Source: Halobacterium zhouii
GTDB taxonomy: Archaea > Halobacteriota > Halobacteria > Halobacteriales > Halobacteriaceae
Length of the DNA: 64,000 nt
Direction: 5' to 3'
NCBI RefSeq assembly: GCF_021249405.1
Contig: NZ_CP089594.1
Coordinates: forward strand, 124,001 to 188,000
Shown here: positions 24,593-31,308 of the stretch, piece after piece
Layout: every line of letters begins with the position of its first letter
How positions within the stretch are numbered: the first letter of the stretch is position 1
Made by a program: the position numbers and the translations under genes
Notes under the pieces: model-generated
What the model saw: only the letters and a program-made list of their open reading frames with translations
Database searches by the model: none
What the model was told of the DNA's origin: nothing

Positions 24593-26998
24593 ATGACCGA
24601 ATCGGATCCGTCGGGCGACGAGCACGACCACGACGGGGAACACGACCACACCCACGGCCACAGGGGGCGCGACGGAGCGGGCGACGCACCCGAAGGCGAG
24701 CGCACAGTGGAGTTCGCAGTCCCCGATATGGACTGTGCGTCCTGCGCGGGGAAAGTCGAGAACGCGCTCGAGCGCGAGGACGGCGTCGAGCGCATCGACA
24801 CGCGGCCCACCACCGGGCGTGCGGTCGTCGGATACGACACCGAGCGGAGCGACGAGGATACGGTCGCGACGGCCATCGAGGGCGCCGGTTACGAGGTCGT
24901 CGGGCGGTCGGGCGACGGGAGCGACGGCGCGGACGCTTCGAGTGGCGCAGGCGGCGCGGACACAGCAGCCAGCGAGTCGGTGTGGACGAGCACGCGGGCG
25001 CTGAAAACGTGGGCGAGCGGGCTGCTCGTCGCGCTCGGGTTCGTCTTCGAGTTCCTCCTGACGGGCCAGAACGCCGTCGTCGCGACGGTGCTCGGGACCG
25101 AGGTGCTCGTCGCGGATGCGGCGTTCCTCGCGGCGGTCGCGGTCGGCGGACAGGCCATCGTGCGGAACGGCTACTACTCGCTGAAGAACCTGAGCCTCGA
25201 CATCGACCTGCTGATGACCATCGCCATCCTCGGCGCCATCGCGGCGAGCGTGGCGTTCGGGGAGCGCCTCTACTTCGAGGCGGCGACCCTCGCGTTCCTG
25301 TTCAGCGTCTCCGAACTCCTGGAGCGCTACTCGATGGACAAGGCCCGCGGCTCGATCCGGGAGCTGATGGAGCTATCGCCGGACGAGGCGACGGTTCGAC
25401 GCGACGGTGAAGAACGCACGCTCCCCGTCGAGGACGTCCACGTCGGCGACGTCGTCGTGGTGCGTCCCGGCGAGAAGATTCCGATGGACGGCGACGTCGT
25501 CGAGGGCGAGAGCGCGGTGAATCAGGCGCCCATCACGGGCGAGAGCGTGCCCGTGGACAAGGCCGAGGGCGACGAGGTGTACGCGGGCACCATCAACGAG
25601 GGCGGCTACCTCGAAGTAGAGGTGACCGCCGAGTCGACGGACAACACACTCGCGCGAGTCGTGGACCTCGTGGAGGACGCGAACGCAGAGCAGACCGACC
25701 GCGAGCAGTTCGTCGAGCGGTTCGCAGACTACTACACACCCGTCGTCGTCACCGCCGGAGTCCTCGTCGGTGTCGTCCCGCCGCTCCTGTTCGGCGGCGC
25801 GTGGGCGACCTGGGTCGTGCGCGGCCTCACTCTGTTCGTGCTCGCGTGCCCCTGCGCGTTCGTCATCTCGACGCCCGTCTCCGTGGTCTCGGGCGTGACG
25901 AGCGCGGCCCGCAACGGCGTGCTCGTGAAGGGCGGGCGATACCTCGAGTCGATGGGGGACGTCGACGCCGTCGCGTTCGACAAGACGGGCACGCTCACGA
26001 AGGGCGAACTCACTGTCACCGACGTCGTGCCGCTCAACGACAACACAGCGGAGGACGTGCTGCGGTGCGCTCGCGGCCTCGAATCCCGGAGCGAGCACCC
26101 GATCGGTGACGCCATCGTGGAGCACGCCGAGGACGCGGACGTCGAAAAGCGAGACGTCGATGGGTTCGAGTCCATCACCGGAAAGGGAGTCACCGCAGAG
26201 CTCGGTGGAACGACCCACTACGCCGGCAAACCCGGCCTGTTCGACGAACTCGGCTTCGACCTCTCGCACGTCCACGCGACGACGGACGGTGGAGTGGTCA
26301 CCCGGACGTCACAGAACCTCTGCGAGCGCAACGGCTGCCTCGACCTGCTGGAGGAACTCGTCCCCGAACTCCAGGCCGAGGGCAAGACCGTCGTGCTCGT
26401 CGGAACAGCGGACGAAGTGGAGGGAGTCATCGCCGTCGCGGACGAGGTGCGCCCGGAGGCCGCGGCCGCCGTCGAACGCCTGAAATCGCTCGGCCTGGAG
26501 CGCACCGTGATGCTCACCGGCGACAACGAGCGCACCGCGCGCGCCATCGCCGAGCAGGTCGGCGTCGACGAGTTCCGCGCCGAACTCCTGCCCGAGGAGA
26601 AGGTCGAGGCCGTCGGCGACCTCACCGAGGAGTTCGACGCAGTGGCGATGGTCGGCGACGGCGTGAACGACGCGCCAGCGCTCGCCACCGCGACCGTCGG
26701 CATCGCGATGGGTGCGGCGGGCACCGACACCGCCCTGGAGACGGCAGACGTCGCGCTGATGGGCGACGACCTCACGCGCCTGCCGTATCTCTACGACCTC
26801 TCGCATCGCGCGAACGGCGTCATCCGCCAGAACGTCTGGACGAGTCTCGCTGCGAAGGCGGTGCTCGCTGCGGGCGTCCCCCTGGGATACGTCCCCATCT
26901 GGGCGGCGGTGCTGGTCGGGGACGCCGGCATGACGACGGCAGTCACCGGGAACGCGATGCGCCTCTCCCGGGTCGAACCCGAACTCGAACGGGAGTGA
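24593..26998 (+). CDS. Heavy-metal P-type ATPase
   Basis: It exports soft metal ions using ATP. In order: a His/Asp-rich N-terminus (EHDHDGEHDHTHGH), a heavy-metal-associated domain with the metal pair in DMDCASCAGKVENAL, eight predicted membrane helices, the actuator motif TGES, the ion-path CPC in LACPCAFVISTP, the phosphorylated Asp in FDKTGTLTKG, the SEHP motif and GDGVNDAPAL. Length 801 is normal. The CPC motif with a single HMA domain and a His-rich start fits zinc, cadmium or lead export (ZntA/CadA-like), though copper remains possible. The next gene is a CDF exporter 7 bases downstream, suggesting one operon for zinc-type metals. Confidence 0.92.
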   Translation: MTESDPSGDEHDHDGEHDHTHGHRGRDGAGDAPEGERTVEFAVPDMDCASCAGKVENALEREDGVERIDTRPTTGRAVVGYDTERSDEDTVATAIEGAGYEVVGRSGDGSDGADASSGAGGADTAASESVWTSTRALKTWASGLLVALGFVFEFLLTGQNAVVATVLGTEVLVADAAFLAAVAVGGQAIVRNGYYSLKNLSLDIDLLMTIAILGAIAASVAFGERLYFEAATLAFLFSVSELLERYSMDKARGSIRELMELSPDEATVRRDGEERTLPVEDVHVGDVVVVRPGEKIPMDGDVVEGESAVNQAPITGESVPVDKAEGDEVYAGTINEGGYLEVEVTAESTDNTLARVVDLVEDANAEQTDREQFVERFADYYTPVVVTAGVLVGVVPPLLFGGAWATWVVRGLTLFVLACPCAFVISTPVSVVSGVTSAARNGVLVKGGRYLESMGDVDAVAFDKTGTLTKGELTVTDVVPLNDNTAEDVLRCARGLESRSEHPIGDAIVEHAEDADVEKRDVDGFESITGKGVTAELGGTTHYAGKPGLFDELGFDLSHVHATTDGGVVTRTSQNLCERNGCLDLLEELVPELQAEGKTVVLVGTADEVEGVIAVADEVRPEAAAAVERLKSLGLERTVMLTGDNERTARAIAEQVGVDEFRAELLPEEKVEAVGDLTEEFDAVAMVGDGVNDAPALATATVGIAMGAAGTDTALETADVALMGDDLTRLPYLYDLSHRANGVIRQNVWTSLAAKAVLAAGVPLGYVPIWAAVLVGDAGMTTAVTGNAMRLSRVEPELERE

Positions 26999-27004
26999 CA
27001 CCGC

Positions 27005-28051
27005 GTGGGACACGGCGACGAACGTCACGGTCCCGGCGAGCGCGACGACAGCGACGCCGAACACGAGAGTAGCCACAGCGCCGACCAGCCCGGCGACGGC
27101 GACCCCAGCAGCCACAAACACGACAGTCACGGCCACGACGGGAAGCACGACCACGGCGGGAATCACGACCACGACAGCCACGACAAGCGCAGCGACAGCG
27201 CGCGCACGCTCGGCGTCGTCGCCGCCATCAACGCCGTCGGGTTCGTCGTCGAGTTAGCTGGCGGCCTCGCGTTCGGGTCGGTCGCCCTCCTGAGCGACGC
27301 GTTCCACATGCTGTTCGACGCCACCGCGTACGTGTTCGCGTGGGCCGCGGCGGTCGTCGTCGCGCGCAGCGACCCCGGCGAGCGCTGGACGTACGGTCTC
27401 GCCCGGGCTGAACCGTTCGCGGCGTTCGTCAACGGGTTGCTGCTCGTCCCCACCGTCGGCTACCTGCTCTACGAATCCTACCAGCGGTTCCTCGACCCCA
27501 CCGCGATAAACGCCCAGATGACCATCCTCCTGGGCGCGTTCGGCCTCGGCATCAACCTCTTTTCGGTCTACGTGCTGGAGGGCGAGGACCTCTCGTTGAA
27601 CGAGCGCGGCGCGTACGTCCACCTGCTCGCGGACGCCGCGGGGTCGGTCGCCGTCATCGTCGCCACCGCCGCCGTCGCAGTCACCGGAATCTCGCTGTTC
27701 GACCCGCTGGCGGCCGTCGCCGTCGCGGCGCTCATCGTGTGGTCGGCGGTCGGCGTGCTCCGCGAGAGCGTCGCCGTCCTCTTCCAGAAAAGTCCGGTCG
27801 CCACGGGCGACGTGCGAGCGGTCGTCGCCGGCGTCCCGGGCGTCCAGCGCGTTCCCGACGTTCACCTCTGGCACCTCCACAGCGACCTGCTCGTGGCCAC
27901 CGTCTACCTCGTCGACGACTGTGAGACCACCGCGGAGCGCGACCGGGTCGTCGAGCACGTGCACGAGCGCCTCGAGGCGGAGTTCGGGGTCGGGCACGCC
28001 ACAGTCGAAGCGGTCGGTGAGGCGCACACAGACGCGCACTGCCACGAGTGA
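27005..28051 (+). CDS. Cation diffusion facilitator (CDF) metal exporter
   Basis: The protein begins at a GTG at 27005, giving a long His/Asp/Gly-rich N-terminus, then six membrane helices. Zinc-type HxxxD pairs are visible in helix 2 (SDAFHMLFDAT) and helix 5 (HLLADAAGS). A cytoplasmic C-terminal domain with VHLWHLHSDL follows, as in the family. It exchanges Zn2+ or a similar ion for protons. It starts 7 bases after the P-type ATPase stop, so the two form a metal-efflux operon. The His-rich starts of both proteins may be metal-sensing or capture regions. Confidence 0.9.
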   Translation: MGHGDERHGPGERDDSDAEHESSHSADQPGDGDPSSHKHDSHGHDGKHDHGGNHDHDSHDKRSDSARTLGVVAAINAVGFVVELAGGLAFGSVALLSDAFHMLFDATAYVFAWAAAVVVARSDPGERWTYGLARAEPFAAFVNGLLLVPTVGYLLYESYQRFLDPTAINAQMTILLGAFGLGINLFSVYVLEGEDLSLNERGAYVHLLADAAGSVAVIVATAAVAVTGISLFDPLAAVAVAALIVWSAVGVLRESVAVLFQKSPVATGDVRAVVAGVPGVQRVPDVHLWHLHSDLLVATVYLVDDCETTAERDRVVEHVHERLEAEFGVGHATVEAVGEAHTDAHCHE

Positions 28052-28100
28052 GCTAACGTCCCGCCGGTGGTCCCCAGAACCGAAACGCCTATCCGGCCGA

Positions 28101-28114
28101 TTAGGCTGACCTAA
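28101..28114. promoter_or_regulatory. DtxR-like box TTAGG-CTGA-CCTAA
   Basis: The 14-base inverted repeat matches the half-sites of DtxR/SirR/Idr-type iron or manganese regulators known in archaea. It ends 3 bases before the ATG of a small ORF at 28118 and 85 bases before the FAD gene. A regulator bound here would cover the transcription start. Confidence 0.5.
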
Positions 28115-28117
28115 ACC

Positions 28118-28210
28118 ATGATTGCAGTGGCCGGAACGAACGACGGGCAGCGAGCACCCCAGACGGAGCTGGCTGCCGGACAGCACAGCGGAGGTGTGAA
28201 TGCCCCGTAA
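28118..28210 (+). CDS. Possible 30-residue leader ORF
   Basis: ATG at 28118 opens a frame of 30 codons that ends at 28210, overlapping the first codons of the FAD gene at 28200. The peptide (MIAVAGTNDGQRAPQTELAAG and onwards) has no known family. Its position directly after the DtxR-like box suggests a leader or coupling ORF, but it may be a chance frame. Confidence 0.25.
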   Translation: MIAVAGTNDGQRAPQTELAAGQHSGGVNAP

Positions 28211-29006
28211 CCACGACGCGGTGGTCGTGGGCGGCGGTCCCGCGGGCGCCTCGGCGGCCGTGTTCCTCGGTCGCGCCGGCCTCGACGTGCTCGTCTGTGA
28301 CCGCGGCCGCGCCTCACTCGACAGGTGCGCGCACCTCGAGAACTACCTCGGGTTCCCGGGCGGCGTCAGTGTCTCGACGTTCCGCGACCTCACCCGTCGC
28401 CATCTCGAGGAGACCGGCTGTGCGTACGCGGACGACCACGTCAGCAGTATCACTCGCGTCGACGGCGACCTCCTCGTCGAACGCGAGGAGGGAGACCCAG
28501 TTCGCACCGACCGCGTGCTCGCAACCACGAAGTACGGTGCGGAGTACCTCCACGCGCTCGACGACGGCGACCTGTTCCGCGGGGCGGACCGCCGGCACGT
28601 TGCCGCGGACGACGACGGAAGAACGGCCGTCGAGGGCGTGTACGCCGCCGGTCCTCTCGTGGGCACCACCGATCAGGCGATCGTCGCCGCGGGCGACGGC
28701 GCGGACGTCGCGACGACGCTCGTCGAGGACTGGCTGGTCGACGAACGCGATTTCTGGCGAGCTATCGCGGTCCAGTACTGGGACTGGGTGCGGTACGACA
28801 CCGAGCGCACCGACGACCGGCGCGAGCACATCGAGTCGTGGGTCCGCGACAGCGTCCCCGACGACGAGAACGTGAGCGAGGAGCGCATCGAGCGGGTCAC
28901 AGCGTTCGTCGTCGAACACGACCGCTCGCAGTTCGTCGACGACGAAGAACGGACCGACCGCGAGGAACACGGACGCGAGCAGTTGCGGGACGTCCTGAAC
29001 CGCTGA
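28200..29006 (+). CDS. FAD/NAD(P)-binding oxidoreductase
   Basis: The N-terminus VVVGGGPAGASAAVFLGRAG is a dinucleotide-binding motif of the thioredoxin-reductase-like fold, and GVYAAGPLVGTTDQAIVAAGDG is the second flavin contact. The usual NADPH domain is short and there is no redox CxxC, so it is a cut-down family member. The C-terminal 90 residues are helical and strongly acidic. The reaction is unknown. The DtxR-like box upstream suggests control by iron or manganese, and its expression could be coupled to the small ORF it overlaps. Start ATG at 28200. Confidence 0.75.
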   Translation: MPRNHDAVVVGGGPAGASAAVFLGRAGLDVLVCDRGRASLDRCAHLENYLGFPGGVSVSTFRDLTRRHLEETGCAYADDHVSSITRVDGDLLVEREEGDPVRTDRVLATTKYGAEYLHALDDGDLFRGADRRHVAADDDGRTAVEGVYAAGPLVGTTDQAIVAAGDGADVATTLVEDWLVDERDFWRAIAVQYWDWVRYDTERTDDRREHIESWVRDSVPDDENVSEERIERVTAFVVEHDRSQFVDDEERTDREEHGREQLRDVLNR

Positions 29007-29032
29007 ACCGCCCGTATACTATCGGTGCGGCG

Positions 29033-29563
29033 TCACTGGACCTGTTCGGCGAACTGCTCCCGGACCTTCGACACCTTCGGCGCGATGTTGACCGTGCAGT
29101 AGGCCGCGTCGGGGTTGTTCTCGTAGTAGTTCTGGTGCTCGTCTTCGGCCTCGTAGAACCCCTCTAAAGGCTCTACCTCGGTGACGATGGAGTCCTCGAA
29201 CGCGTCGCGTTCCTCGAGTTCCGCGACGAACGCCTCGACGAGTTCGCGCTGCTCGTCGTCGTGGTAGAGCACGATCGAGCGGTACTGCGACCCGACGTCC
29301 GGCCCCTGGCGGTTCACCGTCGTCGGGTCGTGAACGGTGAAAAAGACCTCCAGGAGGTCCTCGTAGGAGAGTTCGTCCTCGTCGTAGGTGACCTGGACGA
29401 CCTCGGCGTGTCCCGTGTCCCCCCGGCAGACCTCCCGGTACGTCGGATTCTCCGTGTCGCCGCCTGCATACCCGGAGGTCACGTCGGTCACCCCGTCCAG
29501 TTCCTCGAGGGCCGCCTCGATACACCAGAAACACCCACCGCCGAACGTGGCTTGCTTGCTCAT
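29033..29563 (-). CDS. msrA: Peptide methionine sulfoxide reductase A
   Basis: It repairs oxidised methionine (S-sulfoxide form) in proteins. The catalytic GGGCFWC motif is at residues 8-14 with Cys11 as nucleophile, followed by family stretches GVTDVTSGYAGG, YREVC, GHAEVVQV and FFTVHDPTTVNRQGPDVGSQYRS, and a C-terminal YY region (HQNYYENNP). Length 176 is usual for the single-domain enzyme. It is cytoplasmic and needs thioredoxin for recycling. It is convergent with the FAD oxidoreductase gene. Confidence 0.95.
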   Translation of the reverse strand: MSKQATFGGGCFWCIEAALEELDGVTDVTSGYAGGDTENPTYREVCRGDTGHAEVVQVTYDEDELSYEDLLEVFFTVHDPTTVNRQGPDVGSQYRSIVLYHDDEQRELVEAFVAELEERDAFEDSIVTEVEPLEGFYEAEDEHQNYYENNPDAAYCTVNIAPKVSKVREQFAEQVQ

Positions 29564-29683
29564 ACCCGACGTACGGGCGAGAGCGGGTTAACGACACCGG
29601 ACGACGAAGGAGTGACGACACCGGACGATGAGTGTGATGACGGTCCGAGCACCCACCGGCGAACAACACGCCGAACGCGGAGT

Positions 29684-29703
29684 CGAACCCGGCCTCGGGT
29701 TCG
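29684..29703. promoter_or_regulatory. Inverted repeat CGAACCCG-GCCT-CGGGTTCG
   Basis: A perfect 8-bp-arm inverted repeat lies 54 bases upstream of the Lrp-TRASH start. A related palindrome lies at 29740-29753. A further 14-base direct repeat (ACGACACCGGACGA) lies at 29591-29604 and 29615-29628. Confidence 0.4.
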
Positions 29704-29739
29704 GATTCCAGCGTGTTGCCCCGGAATCGGTTTGGGTGT

Positions 29740-29753
29740 CCGGTTCGAACCGG
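29740..29753. promoter_or_regulatory. Palindrome CCGGTTCGAACCGG at the Lrp-TRASH start
   Basis: This perfect 14-base palindrome ends 4 bases before the ATG at 29758. A leaderless message would start inside or next to it, so a bound protein would block transcription. Self-repression by the Lrp-type regulator is the simplest reading. Confidence 0.45.
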
Positions 29754-29757
29754 GCGT

Positions 29758-30345
29758 ATGGCCGAACTCGACGAGACAGACCGTAGAATCCTCGAGTTGC
29801 TCGCAGCGGATGCGAGACGACCGTACAGTGACATCGCGGACGACGTAGGCCTGTCGGCACCCGCGGTCTCAGAGCGCGTCTCGAAGCTCCGGGGGAGCGG
29901 CATCATAAACCGATTTACGGTTGATGTCGACCACTCCGCGCTCCGGGGTGGCAGTCAGGTGCTCGTGACGCTGTCGCCGACGCCCGGCGACGAGGACGCG
30001 GTCCGCGAGTCGGTCAGTGCGGCCGACGCTGTCGAGCACGTGTTCGTCACGGCGTCCGGGGACGTCGTCTGCGTGGCCAACGTTCCCGTCGAGAACGTCC
30101 GTTCCTGGGTGACCGACGTTGTCGACCGCGACGTCCTCGGGTCGTACGACGTCGAGGTGCTCGCGGAGTCCGCGTGGAACCCGAGCGTCGGGAACGACAT
30201 CGCGCTCGCGTGTGCCGAGTGCGGGAACACCGTGACGAACGAGGGGGAAACGGCGGAGGTCGGCGGCGAGCGCCACCACTTCTGCTGTTCGTCGTGCCGC
30301 GCGCGCTTCGAGGAGCGCTACGAGCGACACGAGTCGGCGGCGTAG
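29758..30345 (+). CDS. Lrp/AsnC-family regulator with C-terminal TRASH domain
   Basis: The N-terminal helix-turn-helix (RRILELLAADARRPYSDIAD, then VSERVSKLRGSGII) is typical of Lrp/AsnC regulators. A short effector-type beta domain follows. The C-terminal TRASH metal-binding domain has CAECGNTV and HHFCCSSCRARFEERY, a soft-metal Cys set. In Halobacterium a protein of this layout (VNG1179C) is linked to copper-dependent control of copper ATPase genes, so copper sensing is likely here. The start at 29758 (MAELDETDRR) is right for the HTH; an upstream frame extends to 29713. Two palindromes lie just ahead. Confidence 0.9.
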   Translation: MAELDETDRRILELLAADARRPYSDIADDVGLSAPAVSERVSKLRGSGIINRFTVDVDHSALRGGSQVLVTLSPTPGDEDAVRESVSAADAVEHVFVTASGDVVCVANVPVENVRSWVTDVVDRDVLGSYDVEVLAESAWNPSVGNDIALACAECGNTVTNEGETAEVGGERHHFCCSSCRARFEERYERHESAA

Positions 30346-30383
30346 GACAGTACGCCTAAACCGCAGGTCGACCGATAGGGAGT

Positions 30384-30593
30384 ATGCGCCGGAACACCTT
30401 CGTGAAACTGTCTGCCGTGCTGTTCGGGCTGGTGTTCGTGAGTTTCGTGGTGCTCGGGTTCAGTCGTCTCGTGCTCCCGTACCGGACGGCGCGACTGCTC
30501 GCGGCGCCGACGCTGTTCGCGGCGAGCGTGCTGGCAGTCGTGCTACTCGGACAGGCCGTGCTCTCGGTCGTCGGCGTTTCGGAGATCGAGTGA
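30384..30593 (+). CDS. Small two-pass membrane protein
   Basis: The 69-residue protein has two hydrophobic segments (KLSAVLFGLVFVSFVVLGF and APTLFAASVLAVVLLGQAV). A CCTAAA stretch at 30355-30360 lies about 26 bases ahead of the ATG, in the position of a TATA box. No family is recognised; small membrane proteins like it are common in haloarchaea. It lies directly upstream of the CTGRCCA-rich region. Confidence 0.6.
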   Translation: MRRNTFVKLSAVLFGLVFVSFVVLGFSRLVLPYRTARLLAAPTLFAASVLAVVLLGQAVLSVVGVSEIE

Positions 30594-31308
30594 CGAGAGT
30601 GGGATGACCACGAGAGAAGCCCAGGCAGACCATTCAGACAGACTGACCAGTATTACTGGACAATAAATCTGGCCAGTTGTATTATGTAAGAGGCCCAGAC
30701 AGCAGGATTGTTCAACAATTCCATCCAGACCGACTGGCCAATACATCCAGTCAACTGTACTGACCAAATCGACTACACACATTGAGTGTATGGCCTGGGT
30801 AGAAGAACTGGCCAGACCGCCTGACTAACTGAACTGTAGACAATGTCTGGCCAATCGATCGAGATGAACGAACGGGCCAGATTGCCAACGTAGTTCTTCT
30901 GGAGCTGTCGAGACAGGAACCGACCTTAGAAGAACAGTACTACTGACCAGTAATACTGCGCAGACAGTACATTTAGACGTACTGCCTGGACGTACTCTCT
31001 AGATGTGGCGACGATCAGGAGGTGCCGCGTTGACTGGTACCGGAGACGTGAAAGATGTCGAAGACCCAGACAAGCCAGCAGACATATCGGGGGTGGCAAA
31101 CAGTGCGGACAAACGACATCACCTACAGAAACACTAGCCAATAAAACTGCACAGTATTACTGACCATACTGACTACCTGGGTCGGCCGGTGGAGAGCGAC
31201 ACAGCAACCACTCGAAGCGGCGAGCGGAGAGTCGTGAGGCACCGTAGAGAAAGTGACCAGTTGACTCTCCGGGAGATATAGGTACACGGGCGCGGAAACA
31301 GGTGGACG
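30594..31308. repeat. AT-richer non-coding region with iterated CTGRCCA motifs
   Basis: The 715 bases between the small membrane gene and the transglutaminase operon hold no convincing ORF. CTGRCCA occurs on the plus strand at 30643, 30669, 30734, 30760, 30808, 30847, 30943 and 31160, with near copies at 30874, 31136 and 31254. The 17-mer ACTGACCAGTATTACTG (30642-30658) recurs with one mismatch at 30942-30958, exactly 300 bases on, and its 3' part CAGTATTACTG recurs at 31152-31162. GACGTACT is repeated at 30976-30983 and 30989-30996. By chance about 0.08 CTGRCCA would be expected here. It might be a regulator array, an origin-like or partition site, or a decaying element. Confidence 0.6.

Noticed and set aside
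30926..31141. 71-codon minus-strand frame in the CTGRCCA region
   Set aside because: It has no start signal and its residues (Cys- and Leu-rich, not acidic) are unlike local proteins.
30594..31308. Replication origin with ORB elements
   Set aside because: No orc1/cdc6 gene is near and the motif CTGRCCA is not an ORB sequence I know. The region remains unexplained.
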